Assembly (NCBI RefSeq): GCF_018917965.1
Contig: NZ_JAHLPP010000001.1
Span: 1-64,000, forward strand
Length of the DNA: 64,000 nucleotides
From: Pseudoflavonifractor sp. MSJ-37
Lineage (GTDB): Bacteria; Bacillota; Clostridia; Oscillospirales; Oscillospiraceae
Direction of reading: 5' to 3'
The notes beneath the pieces are model-generated. The model had not been told where the DNA came from. It worked only from the letters and a program-made list of their open reading frames with translations, and ran no database searches. Positions 10,799 through 18,676 of this stretch are shown one piece after another. The translations under genes and the position numbers were made by a program. The stretch's first letter is position 1. Each line of letters opens with the position of its first letter.

Positions 10799-12589
10799 TT
10801 ATTTCTCCCTGAGAAATCTCCAGAGCGTAGTGCGGCTGATGCCCAGACGCTTGGCGGCGGCGGTCTGGTTGCCGCCCATCTCTTCGACGACCCGGCGGAT
10901 GATCTCCCGGTCGATGTCGTGGAGCGGCTGGCTCAGGTCCAGCGGGGCCATGACCTTGGCGCCGGGCTGGCTGGAGATGCACTCGTAGCGCTCTCCCTTG
11001 AGGACCTGGCGCACATCGTCCTCGGTGATGGTCTGGCCGGTGGCCACCACAGTGAGCTCCTTCACGATGCGGCGGAACTGGTAATAGTTGTGGGGCCAGC
11101 GGTACTCCTGGAGGAGACGGATGGCCCCCTCGCTGGCGCCCAGCACCGGATGGGTGGCGTCGGTGCTCAGATGGCTCAGGGTGAGCCGGAGCAGGGTGGG
11201 GATCGTGTCCTTCATCTCCCGCAGGGGCGGCATGATGAGGGAGAGGCCGTTGAGCCGGTCCAGGAGCCAGCGGCCGTTGGCAGAGAGCTGGTGGTCCTCG
11301 GTATAGCCGCAGGAGAAGATCAGGCGGCGGCTCCGGCTGCCGTCGATCTCCTCCAGCAGGGCGACCAGCTGCTGGAGCCGGTCGGAGGAGAGGGTGTCCA
11401 CGCTGGAGAAGTAGAGCACGTTTCCGGGATCCATCAGGGGGGAGTCGTGGTGCTCCAGCAGGAACTTCCAGCCCTTGTCGTTGACCAGAGCGCAGTTGAT
11501 GCTGCCCAGGGCGCTGCCCCGCAGACGGCCCTGGGCATAGAGGCGGCTGACCAGCTGGTCCCGCTCCGTGCCGTACTCTCCGCCGATGACCAGGGGCTGG
11601 GTGCTGGCGGTGAGGCGGATGATGTGCTTTTGCAGGTCATCGTTCAGCGAGGTGTAGTTGAACGCGTCGTCGGCGGTGGCCTCCACGGCCTCCTGGCGGC
11701 TGATGGACCGGAGGCCGAGCTGGGCGGGAGCGATCGGGAAGCGGCGCATCTTCACATAGAACACCACCCGCTCCTGGTCCTCCAGACGGAGCCGGCGGCG
11801 GCGGATCAGATAGAGCGTGCCACGGATGTGGCGGGAGTACTGGCGCTCCTCCGGGTCGCTCTCATCCCCGGCGGCCAGTTCCTTCAGTTCGTCCAGCAGG
11901 GCCGGAGGCGGGGCCTCCAGAGTGGAGAAGATGAACTCCCGGTCGGCGGGGTCCAGGACAGCGATGCCCTCCTGGCCGTCCAGCACCTGCCGCAGGAAGC
12001 GGTTCTCCCGCCGGAGATACTGATGGCTGCAACACAGGGCCAGGGCGCTCTTGAGGGCGCGCTCGATGCTCTCCGGGCCGGAGGTGATGAGGATGGAGTT
12101 GAGCCCGATCCGCTTGGCGGTCAGGTTGGCCACCGTGTCGGACAGGACCGTGGTGTACTCCTGCTTCTGGAGCTGGCGGAGGAGGGGCTCCAGCTCGTCG
12201 ATGGAGTGGGCCTGCACGATGTCGATGTTGAAGCCCAGCAGGTCGCAGAGGGTCTGGGCATCGGTGCCGATGTCGGCGTAGACCACCATGGCCACCTTGC
12301 CCTCCAGCCCGTTGGAGAGCCGCAGGGCCCGGAGGATGTCGTAGAGGGAGATGTCCACCTCGACCACCGGCAGATCGTACTGTCGCAGGAGGCGGGCCGT
12401 GCCGCCCCGGGAGAGGATCAGGTCATAGCCGGAGTGGAAGCGCTGGCGGGCGATCTCGGCGGCCTGCTCCATGTTGCCGATCGCCACGTCCATCTCGATC
12501 TGGGGATACTCCGCGGCCACATTGAGCATCAGAGTCTTCATCCCGTCATAGGGGACGATGCCGAGGATACGGATCTTATCCTCTGCCAT
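10799..12589 (-). CDS. PrpR_N-type regulator with degenerate AAA+ domain
   Basis: A 596-residue regulator. Residues about 1-190 match the PrpR_N sensory domain of propionate-type activators (ILGIVPYDGMKTLML...DLILSRGGTARLLR). A linker with a possible PAS segment follows. Residues about 330-540 align to the sigma-54 AAA+ domain, and the end is a Fis-type helix-turn-helix (GGNQTAAAKRLGISRTTLWRFL). The AAA+ core is broken. The P-loop reads GGEYGTERDQ instead of GETGTGKE, so the Lys is missing; GAFTGA is absent; Walker B reads VLYFSSVD. It therefore probably does not activate sigma-54 and may work as a repressor or sigma-70 regulator. The start at 12589 lies just before the PrpR_N domain. Divergent from the GntP/LarA-like genes, its likely targets. 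Confidence 0.88.
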   Translation of the reverse strand: MAEDKIRILGIVPYDGMKTLMLNVAAEYPQIEMDVAIGNMEQAAEIARQRFHSGYDLILSRGGTARLLRQYDLPVVEVDISLYDILRALRLSNGLEGKVAMVVYADIGTDAQTLCDLLGFNIDIVQAHSIDELEPLLRQLQKQEYTTVLSDTVANLTAKRIGLNSILITSGPESIERALKSALALCCSHQYLRRENRFLRQVLDGQEGIAVLDPADREFIFSTLEAPPPALLDELKELAAGDESDPEERQYSRHIRGTLYLIRRRRLRLEDQERVVFYVKMRRFPIAPAQLGLRSISRQEAVEATADDAFNYTSLNDDLQKHIIRLTASTQPLVIGGEYGTERDQLVSRLYAQGRLRGSALGSINCALVNDKGWKFLLEHHDSPLMDPGNVLYFSSVDTLSSDRLQQLVALLEEIDGSRSRRLIFSCGYTEDHQLSANGRWLLDRLNGLSLIMPPLREMKDTIPTLLRLTLSHLSTDATHPVLGASEGAIRLLQEYRWPHNYYQFRRIVKELTVVATGQTITEDDVRQVLKGERYECISSQPGAKVMAPLDLSQPLHDIDREIIRRVVEEMGGNQTAAAKRLGISRTTLWRFLREK

Positions 12590-12624
12590 AGCATCACTAC
12601 CTTTACCATTTCTATTTGAAACAT

Positions 12625-12653
12625 ATTCTATCATAGTGTGTTGCAAAACGCAA
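12625..12653 (-). promoter_or_regulatory. Promoter of the PrpR-like gene
   Basis: On the minus strand TTGCGT and TAGAAT are 17 nt apart, and the -10 is preceded by TGA (TGATAGAAT), as in the divergent promoter. It overlaps the candidate operator at 12615-12628, which would suit autoregulation. Confidence 0.5.
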
Positions 12654-12958
12654 GGGATCGGCAGCCGTTCCAGAAGAAAACATGGAACGTCACCAAAAGA
12701 ACGCGGAGGCGGGACCATGGAGACAGATCGCACAGACGAGGCGTGGAGGAAACGGAAAATAGATACAGAAGGAGCGGATAGAAGGCCCTCAGATTTGCGG
12801 CAAAAAATGGATCAGAATTGAACGGAACTGCGAACGCGGAGCGGGAGCGACGCGGATGACCGTATCGAAATGGAAACGCGACGCACGAAATCGACAAAAA
12901 ACAGAGAATATTTTTGGAATGCGTTTCAAAATAAGACAAAAGGACCCGACGCAAGTCA

Positions 12959-12987
12959 TTGCATACGATCGAGCGTCCTGATAGAAT
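12959..12987 (+). promoter_or_regulatory. Promoter of the GntP / LarA-like operon
   Basis: TTGCAT and TAGAAT are 17 nt apart, with the same TGATAGAAT -10 context as the divergent promoter. The candidate operator at 12917-12930 lies about 30 nt upstream of the -35. Confidence 0.5.
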
Positions 12988-13190
12988 GAGTAGCACCGGA
13001 TCGCAGGTCCGCCGTCGTCCCGATCGTTTGGACGGGGGAGGTCGCCTGCGGTCGGGACTGTGGAACAGAACGGATGGGCAGTGGGAAGGCTGGACCGCCG
13101 TCGGCTGAAGCAGTCTTAAAATGGAACATCGGCGGGGGAGAGAGAACTCCGTCCATGTTCCACATCCTAATTCCGAGAGGAGAATGTAGT

Positions 13191-14558
13191 ATGAGCAGTA
13201 CTATGCTCGTGGTGAACTTGGCGATCTCCATCGCCCTGATCATCGGCCTGATCCTGATCCCGAAACTGAACCCCATGGTGAGCCTGGTCATCGCCAGCGC
13301 CTACATGGGCATCTCCTGCGGCCTGGGTGTCATCGACACTCTGTCCACCATCGCTTCCGGCTTCGGCAGCATGATGACCAGCATCGGTCTTCCCATCGGT
13401 CTGGGCGTCCTGCTGGGCCAGCTGATGAGCGACACCGGCATGGCCCAGAAGATCGCCACCACCCTGGTCCACGCCGTGCCCTCTAAGTACGTCATGTGGG
13501 CCCTGGCGGGCGCCGGCTTCCTGCTGGCCATCCCCGTGTTCTTCGACATCACCTTCATCATCCTGATCCCCATCGGCATCGCGGTCGCCAAGGAGATCAA
13601 CCGTCCCATGAGCTATGTGGCCACCGCCCTGATCATCGGCGACGTCATCGCTCAGACCTACATCCCCCCCACGCCCAACCCTCTGGCCGCTCCTGACCTG
13701 CTGGGCTACTCTCTGGGCACTCAGATGGTCGTCGGCCTGGTGGTGGGCGCCATCGTGCTGATCCCCGCCATGCTGATCACCACCAAGGTCCTGGACAAGG
13801 GCTTCTTCAACGACAAGATGGACGTCAACCATGAGGTGGACGTGCTCAAGAACCTGTCCGAGCATGAGGCCAACCGCAAGGATCTGCCCCAGCCCTCCTT
13901 CGGCCTGTCCATGATCCCCCTGCTGCTGCCCGTGGTGCTGATCCTGATCAGCTCCGCCCTGCAGGCTTCCGGCACTCCCTCCGACTCTCTGGTGGTGTCC
14001 CTGCTGAGCAACAAGATCTTCACCCTGCTCATGGCCGTCCTGGTGGCCTATGTCATCGCGTGGAAGTTCATCGGCTTCAAGGCCGCTGAGGCTTCCGCCA
14101 ACAACGCCCTGGGCAATGCCGGCGTGGCTCTGGCCATCACCGGCGCCGGCGGTTCCTTCGGCACCATCATCAGCACCACCAACATCGGCGATGCTCTGAT
14201 CAGCACCCTGAACATCGGCACCGGCTCCGTCATCAGCGTGATCCTGTTTGCCTACTTCATCGGCTTCATCTTCCGTGTGGCCCAGGGCTCCGGCACCGTG
14301 GCCGGCATCACCTCCATGACCATCATGTCCACCATCGTGCCCAACATCGCGGTCCATCCCGTGTGGGTCGCCATGGCCTGCCTGGCGGGCGGCATCTCCA
14401 TCGGCCACGTGAACGACTCCGGCTTCTGGGTCTGCACCAACCTGTCCGGCTTCACCGTCACCGGCGGTCTGAAGACCTACACCTGGCCTATCTTCGTCGT
14501 GTCCTTCCTCACTCTGATCGCCGCCCTGATCGGCGCGACCATCCTTCCCATGGCCTGA
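13191..14558 (+). CDS. GntP family permease
   Basis: A 455-residue integral membrane protein of the GntP (gluconate:H+ symporter) family, with about 12 hydrophobic helices and the family's long Gly/Ala/Ile-rich loops (PTPNPLAAPDLLG, GAGGSFGTII, GGISIGHVNDSGFW). GntP members import sugar acids and other hydroxy acids. The ATG at 13191 is chosen because GAGAGGAGA lies 8 nt upstream. It is followed after 120 nt by a LarA-like enzyme and is divergent from a PrpR-like regulator, which points to uptake and isomerisation of a hydroxy acid. The substrate is not known. Confidence 0.9.
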   Translation: MSSTMLVVNLAISIALIIGLILIPKLNPMVSLVIASAYMGISCGLGVIDTLSTIASGFGSMMTSIGLPIGLGVLLGQLMSDTGMAQKIATTLVHAVPSKYVMWALAGAGFLLAIPVFFDITFIILIPIGIAVAKEINRPMSYVATALIIGDVIAQTYIPPTPNPLAAPDLLGYSLGTQMVVGLVVGAIVLIPAMLITTKVLDKGFFNDKMDVNHEVDVLKNLSEHEANRKDLPQPSFGLSMIPLLLPVVLILISSALQASGTPSDSLVVSLLSNKIFTLLMAVLVAYVIAWKFIGFKAAEASANNALGNAGVALAITGAGGSFGTIISTTNIGDALISTLNIGTGSVISVILFAYFIGFIFRVAQGSGTVAGITSMTIMSTIVPNIAVHPVWVAMACLAGGISIGHVNDSGFWVCTNLSGFTVTGGLKTYTWPIFVVSFLTLIAALIGATILPMA

Positions 14559-14578
14559 TAACGTCTCTCTTTGACTCT

Positions 14579-14618
14579 GCTCCGCACGTCAGCCCTCGGG
14601 CGGGCGTGCGGAGCGTCT
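14579..14618 (+). promoter_or_regulatory. Intergenic stem-loop between permease and LarA-like gene
   Basis: A 10-bp stem (GCTCCGCACG / CGTGCGGAGC) with a GC-rich 16-nt loop is followed by GTCTTATC. It lacks a true T-run, so it could be a partial terminator or an RNA-processing or stability element that sets the ratio of the two proteins. Confidence 0.5.
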
Positions 14619-14679
14619 TATCCGGCTTGCTTGAGTTAAACTTTTCCATTTTCTCTTTATCAGAAAGGAAGTTGTTTCC

Positions 14680-15990
14680 ATGGCTTTTGAGAGCGACAAG
14701 AACAGTGTGCCCATGCAGCTCTGTCAGACTGTGACCCTCCCCAAGATGGTCAAGGTCCACCAGAAGTTCGACACCACCCATATCGACCCCAAGGATCTGC
14801 CCGGCGTGGTCCACGCTCAGCTGGAGCGGGAGAACGTCCGCAAGAACATCAAGCCCGGCATGAGCATCGCCGTCACCTGCGGCAGCCGCGGCATCGCCAA
14901 CATCGCCATCATCGTCCGCGCCATCGTGGACTTCGTGAAGGAGTGCGGCGCGGAGCCCTTCGTGTTCCCCGCCATGGGCAGCCACGGCGGCGCCACCCCC
15001 GAGGGCCAGCTGGAGGTCCTGGAGAGCTATGGCGTCACCGAAGAGACCATGGGATGCCCGCTCCGTGCCACCATGGAGACCGTGCAGCTGGGCACCACCG
15101 TGGAGGGCAGCCCTGTGTTCATCGACAAGTACGCCCATGAGGCCGACGGCGTGATCCTGTGCGGCCGCATCAAGGCGCACACCTCCTTCCGCGGCCCCTA
15201 CGAGAGCGGCCTGCTGAAGATGTCCGTCATCGGCATGGGCAAGCAGCACGGCGCCGAGTCCGTCCATGAGTCCGGCTTCCAGAACATGGGCCGCGTCATG
15301 CCGCAGTTCGCCCGTGTGATCTTCGACCATACCAACATCGTGGCCGGCGTGGGCATCATCGAGAACGCCTACGACCAGACCTATAAGATCGCGGCTCTGG
15401 ACGCCAAGGAGATTTGGGAGCAGGAGCCTGAGCTCCTGAAGGAGGCCAACAGCAAGATGGGCCGCCTGTGGATCGAGAAGGCCGACGTGCTGGTGGTGGA
15501 CAAGCTGGGCAAGAACATCTCCGGCGACGGCATGGATCCCAACGTCTCCGGCACCTTCGGCAGCCCCGGCCGCCAGCGCAACGAGGTCCCCGGCCCCATC
15601 GACGCCCAGCGCTGTGTGGTGCTGGACCTGACCGATGAGAGCCACGGCAACTTCAACGGCATCGGCGTGGCCGATGTGACCACCAAGCGCCTGATCGACA
15701 AGGCCGTCCCTGACGTGACCTACCCCAACGCCATGACCTCCACTCTGGTGAACATGGTCAAGATGCCCATCTTCGGCCACAGCGACGAGCGGGCCATCCA
15801 GCTGGCCGTCCGTGTCTGCAACGGCATCGACAAGGATCACGCCAAGATCGTCCGCATCAAGAACACCATGGAGATCCGGGACATCTGGGTCTCTGAGGCC
15901 CTGATCGACGAGGTGAAGGCCAACCCCAACCTGGAGCTGATGGGCGAGCCTGAGCCCTGGGGCTTCGACGAGAACGGCAACCTCTGGTAA
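14680..15990 (+). CDS. LarA-like (lactate racemase domain) protein
   Basis: A 436-residue protein of the LarA/DUF2088 family. LarA enzymes use a nickel-pincer nucleotide to racemise or epimerise 2-hydroxy acids by hydride transfer. The family pattern is visible: SHGGAT with H102, IKAHTSFRG with H167, GLLKM with K180 (candidate pincer Lys), and GKQHGAE with H190, in the order of H108, H174, K184 and H200 of the Lactobacillus enzyme. No cofactor genes (larB, larC, larE) lie in the window. The pairing with a GntP permease suggests a substrate other than lactate, such as a sugar acid or other hydroxy acid; this is inference. A good AGAAAGGAAG site precedes the ATG. Confidence 0.87.
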   Translation: MAFESDKNSVPMQLCQTVTLPKMVKVHQKFDTTHIDPKDLPGVVHAQLERENVRKNIKPGMSIAVTCGSRGIANIAIIVRAIVDFVKECGAEPFVFPAMGSHGGATPEGQLEVLESYGVTEETMGCPLRATMETVQLGTTVEGSPVFIDKYAHEADGVILCGRIKAHTSFRGPYESGLLKMSVIGMGKQHGAESVHESGFQNMGRVMPQFARVIFDHTNIVAGVGIIENAYDQTYKIAALDAKEIWEQEPELLKEANSKMGRLWIEKADVLVVDKLGKNISGDGMDPNVSGTFGSPGRQRNEVPGPIDAQRCVVLDLTDESHGNFNGIGVADVTTKRLIDKAVPDVTYPNAMTSTLVNMVKMPIFGHSDERAIQLAVRVCNGIDKDHAKIVRIKNTMEIRDIWVSEALIDEVKANPNLELMGEPEPWGFDENGNLW

Positions 15991-16072
15991 GAGGGACTTT
16001 GACAACGCTTTCCCTTCCCTTTATATATGCTCCCGAAAACCTTCCCAATTTTCGACTTTAGTGGAGTAGAAA

Positions 16073-16115
16073 CAGAGCATCCCCAGCCGGTGACGGCTGG
16101 GGATGCTCTGTTTTT
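16073..16115 (+). terminator. Terminator after the LarA-like gene
   Basis: A 16-bp perfect stem (arms starting CAGAGCATCCCCAGCC) with a short loop, followed by TTTTT. Confidence 0.92.
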
Positions 16116-16210
16116 GGGGCAGCTTCGAGTCGGACATTGGCGAATGCCACGACTCCGATCAGTGATAAAAAGATGAAATAATACGAAATGGGATCGCTTG
16201 CCGCGGACGG

Positions 16211-16483
16211 TCACACGGCCCAGAGCGCCGCCGCCCAGCAGAGGGTGGCGATCAGCGCCCCCAAGGCCAGGCTCACCGGCATCGGGATCCGCCGGAGCCG
16301 GCGGAGGGGGACGTTGCGCTCCATGTAGCCGCGGGCGGCGCTCCGGGCCTCCTGGAGCACCTGTTCCGCCGAGACGCCCTGCGCGCTGAACGCCTCCTCC
16401 CGAACGATGAAGATCGCCTCTTCGAACAGCCGGGGGTCCGGTGTTCGTACTACGATCGCCCGCTTGGATACCCCTTTCACCAT
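16211..16483 (-). CDS. Small conserved clostridial protein, unknown
   Basis: A 90-residue protein with a basic N-terminus (MVKGVSKRAIVVRTPDPRLFEEAIFIVREE), a middle helix rich in Ala, Glu and Arg, and one C-terminal membrane helix (about 68-90, ending the protein). It resembles small proteins of unknown role found beside sporulation genes in Oscillospiraceae. The ATG at 16483 has AGGAAGG about 10 nt upstream and is preferred to an upstream in-frame start. It is divergent from sleB. No function is assigned. Confidence 0.65.
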   Translation of the reverse strand: MVKGVSKRAIVVRTPDPRLFEEAIFIVREEAFSAQGVSAEQVLQEARSAARGYMERNVPLRRLRRIPMPVSLALGALIATLCWAAALWAV

Positions 16484-16521
16484 ATCGCCACTTCCTTCCT
16501 GTTTGGATGCTGTCCCCAACA

Positions 16522-16550
16522 GTATGGACCGGATGTGGAAGGATCATACA
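16522..16550 (+). promoter_or_regulatory. Possible forespore (sigma-F/G-like) promoter upstream of sleB
   Basis: GTATGG and CATACA are 17 nt apart, recalling the sigma-G pattern (GnATA / CATACTA). sleB is a sigma-G gene in Bacillus. The match is partial, so this is only a suggestion. Confidence 0.25.
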
Positions 16551-16654
16551 GGACGGGCAGGATCTGCTGGAGACGGCCCCGCATAGTCCCGGCCCGTCCG
16601 CCGTACACTAGGAGCATTCAGGCCCGGACCCGCCGGGCAAGGAGGTTCGATCCC

Positions 16655-17347
16655 ATGCGCAAGGAGAGGAAAACGGTCGTCCGGGGACTGTGTCTGATAT
16701 TCCTGGTGAATATCCTGCTCATCGGCCTGCTCCAGATCGCGGCCCAGGCCGCCGCCTATCGGCAGGGCTCCAGCGGGGCCCCGGTGCGGACCATCCAGAC
16801 CAAGCTGAAGAACTGGGGCTACTACGACGGCGCGGTGGACGGGGTGTACGGGAGCGGAACGGCCCGGGCGGTACGGTATTTCCAACAGCGCAACGGCCTC
16901 ACCGCCGACGGCGTGGCCGGTCCCGCCACGCTGGACGCGCTTGGCATGATGGGCGGGGAAGAGGAGGACGACGGAAGCTCCGCCTCCGGCTTCCAAAGCA
17001 CGGAGGTGGAACTCCTGGCGCGGGTGATCTCCGCCGAGGCCCGGGGCGAGCCATACAGCGGTCAGGTGGCGGTGGGGGCGGTGATCCTCAACCGGGTGGA
17101 GCATCCGTCCTTCCCCAATACGATCGCGGGGGTGGTATACCAGCCCGGAGCATTCACCTGTATGGTGGACGGCCAGTTCGACGAGCCGGTGGCCGATTCC
17201 TCGGTCCGGGCCGCCCGGGACGCCATCAACGGGGCGGATCCCAGCGGCGGCGCGATCTACTACTTCAATCCCGCCACCGCCACCAGCGCCTGGATCTGGA
17301 GCCGCCCCCTGATCAAGACGATCGGGAAGCACCGGTTCTGCTCCTGA
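16655..17347 (+). CDS. sleB: Spore cortex-lytic enzyme SleB
   Basis: A 230-residue lytic transglycosylase that degrades spore cortex during germination. It has an N-terminal membrane/signal segment (about 10-32), a peptidoglycan-binding domain (about 38-95, GAPVRTIQTKLKNWGYYDGAVDG...GLTADGVAGPATLDAL) and a C-terminal hydrolase_2 domain (about 118-230) with catalytic Glu in ISAEARGEPY and the motif GAVILNRV. The ATG at 16655 has AAGGAGG 9 nt upstream. No ypeB partner gene follows here, unlike the usual sleB-ypeB operon. Confidence 0.95.
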   Translation: MRKERKTVVRGLCLIFLVNILLIGLLQIAAQAAAYRQGSSGAPVRTIQTKLKNWGYYDGAVDGVYGSGTARAVRYFQQRNGLTADGVAGPATLDALGMMGGEEEDDGSSASGFQSTEVELLARVISAEARGEPYSGQVAVGAVILNRVEHPSFPNTIAGVVYQPGAFTCMVDGQFDEPVADSSVRAARDAINGADPSGGAIYYFNPATATSAWIWSRPLIKTIGKHRFCS

Positions 17348-17353
17348 GCCCGG

Positions 17354-18007
17354 TCACTGGGCGGACTGGATCAGGGCGGTCCAGACGGCCTGATCCGCCG
17401 GGACGCTGAGGGACAGGGAACAGGCATAGCCGTCTTTGGTCCAGAGGGCCAGGCTCCAGCCCGCCTCGTTTCCCTTCAGGAGCACGGAGGTCCCGCCGAT
17501 GTCCACCGTCTGAGAGACGGCATAGATATTGTAGTCCCCGGAGATGTCCCCATCGCCGGGGGACCTGCGGAAGAGGGCCATCTGGCCCTCGCCCTGATAC
17601 TGGAGCTCTGCCAGGTCGTCCCCGATGAGCAGGTAGGTCTCCTCCTCCACGGAGAAGGGGAGGCCGGACAGCTCGGTCAGGGGCACGCCGGACCGCTCGG
17701 ACAGCTCCGTCAGGGAGGCGCACTCCACCGGACTGCCGGGATACAGGGCGATGGGCTCGCTGGGCGAGGGCTGGGGCTGGAGGGGCGGCAGTCCCAGCGT
17801 GGCGGCCCCGGCCAGCAGGACCGCGAAGCAGGCGGCGGCCGCCGCCCACTGCTTCCAGCGGGGGAAGCGGAGGAGCATTTTGCCGGGAGCCGCCGGAGCA
17901 TCCAGCTCCGCCTCGGCCTCCCGGAGGCGCTGGAGGACCCGGGCCCGCATCGCGTCATCGACCTTGATATGTTCCATGATCTCCTTATACTCATCCATCG
18001 AAGCCAT
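17354..18007 (-). CDS. Membrane anti-sigma factor (DUF4367-like C-terminus)
   Basis: A 217-residue protein with a cytoplasmic N-terminal part (about 1-60, DEYKEIMEHIKVDDAMRARVLQRL) that should bind the sigma factor, one membrane helix (about 70-90) and an extracellular domain. Its last 60 residues contain DISGDYNIYAVSQTVDIGG and LLKGNE, almost the same as the end of the secreted protein at 18677-19621. It overlaps the upstream sigma gene by 17 nt, the usual arrangement for an ECF sigma/anti-sigma pair. The start may be 18007 or the next ATG at 17998, since GGAGG lies 3 and 12 nt upstream respectively. Confidence 0.82.
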   Translation of the reverse strand: MASMDEYKEIMEHIKVDDAMRARVLQRLREAEAELDAPAAPGKMLLRFPRWKQWAAAAACFAVLLAGAATLGLPPLQPQPSPSEPIALYPGSPVECASLTELSERSGVPLTELSGLPFSVEEETYLLIGDDLAELQYQGEGQMALFRRSPGDGDISGDYNIYAVSQTVDIGGTSVLLKGNEAGWSLALWTKDGYACSLSLSVPADQAVWTALIQSAQ

Positions 18008-18617
18008 AGCCCTCCTGTAAGATCTCACGGAGCCGGATCCGGCCCCGCCGCAGGTCCGACCGGACCGTGGACTCGTTCCGCCCCAGGATCCGGCCGATCT
18101 CCGCCGTAGTATAGCCCTCCTGATAGAACAGGTGGACCGCCTCCCGGCAGGCCAGCGGCAGAGCCTTCACGGCCTCCCATACATAGGACAGATCCTCCCG
18201 GGGCTCCGCCGCCAGCGCCTCGCTGAGCTCATCGGTCTGGCGGAGCTTCTGCGCCTGGATCTTGTTCTTGCTGAGATTGGCCGCCACGGTCAGGAGCCAG
18301 GCCTTCTCATGGCGGGCGTTCTCCAGCGCCGGGGCCGTCCGGAGGAATTGGATCAGAGTGTCCTGGAGGATATCCTCCGCGTCGCTCTTGTTGTGGAGAT
18401 AGGAGTAGGCCAGACGGAGGATGCTGTCGCCATAGTCGGTGAGCATCCGCTCCGCCTGCCTGGACAGGGCGGCATGGTCCGGGACGGCGGCAGAGGCCTC
18501 CGCCGGGGGCTCTGCGGAAAAGAAGCCGCGGATGGCCGCCAGCAGGCGGGCCAAGGGACCGCCCTGCCGCCGGACCGGCGGGAAGAGGACGGAGGGATCG
18601 TAGAGACAGACTTCCAA
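17991..18617 (-). CDS. ECF-type RNA polymerase sigma factor
   Basis: A 208-residue sigma-70 family factor. Region 2 (about 68-130) includes DSILRLAYSYLHNKSDAEDILQDT, and region 4 (about 148-200) includes LPLACREAVHLFYQEGYTTAEIGRILG with a helix-turn-helix. There is no region 1 or 3. An unusual 50-residue N-terminal extension precedes region 2. Its product presumably transcribes this operon and perhaps the secreted protein gene just upstream; no matching promoter pair was identified by eye. Confidence 0.9.
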   Translation of the reverse strand: MEVCLYDPSVLFPPVRRQGGPLARLLAAIRGFFSAEPPAEASAAVPDHAALSRQAERMLTDYGDSILRLAYSYLHNKSDAEDILQDTLIQFLRTAPALENARHEKAWLLTVAANLSKNKIQAQKLRQTDELSEALAAEPREDLSYVWEAVKALPLACREAVHLFYQEGYTTAEIGRILGRNESTVRSDLRRGRIRLREILQEGYGFDG

Positions 18618-18676
18618 TGGAACACACCTCGACTTTGACTTTAGGTCAGTGGATGGTCACAGTGCGGGAGCGTCCA

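Larger units (their letters stand above)
12590..13190. other. 600-nt divergent regulatory region
   Basis: No gene is seen here. The stretch is richer in A+T than its surroundings and carries promoters in both directions. It also holds two oppositely oriented copies of a similar 14-nt site: GAATATGTTTCAAA on the minus strand (12615-12628) and GAATGCGTTTCAAA on the plus strand (12917-12930). They match at 12 of 14 positions and are candidate operators. The last 200 nt form the leader of the GntP gene. Confidence 0.55.

Noticed and set aside
10463-12619. A 718-codon open frame on the plus strand
   Set aside because: It runs antisense to the PrpR-like gene, across the bidirectional terminator at 10735, and its protein is a repetitive Gly/Glu/Val/Leu mixture without family motifs.
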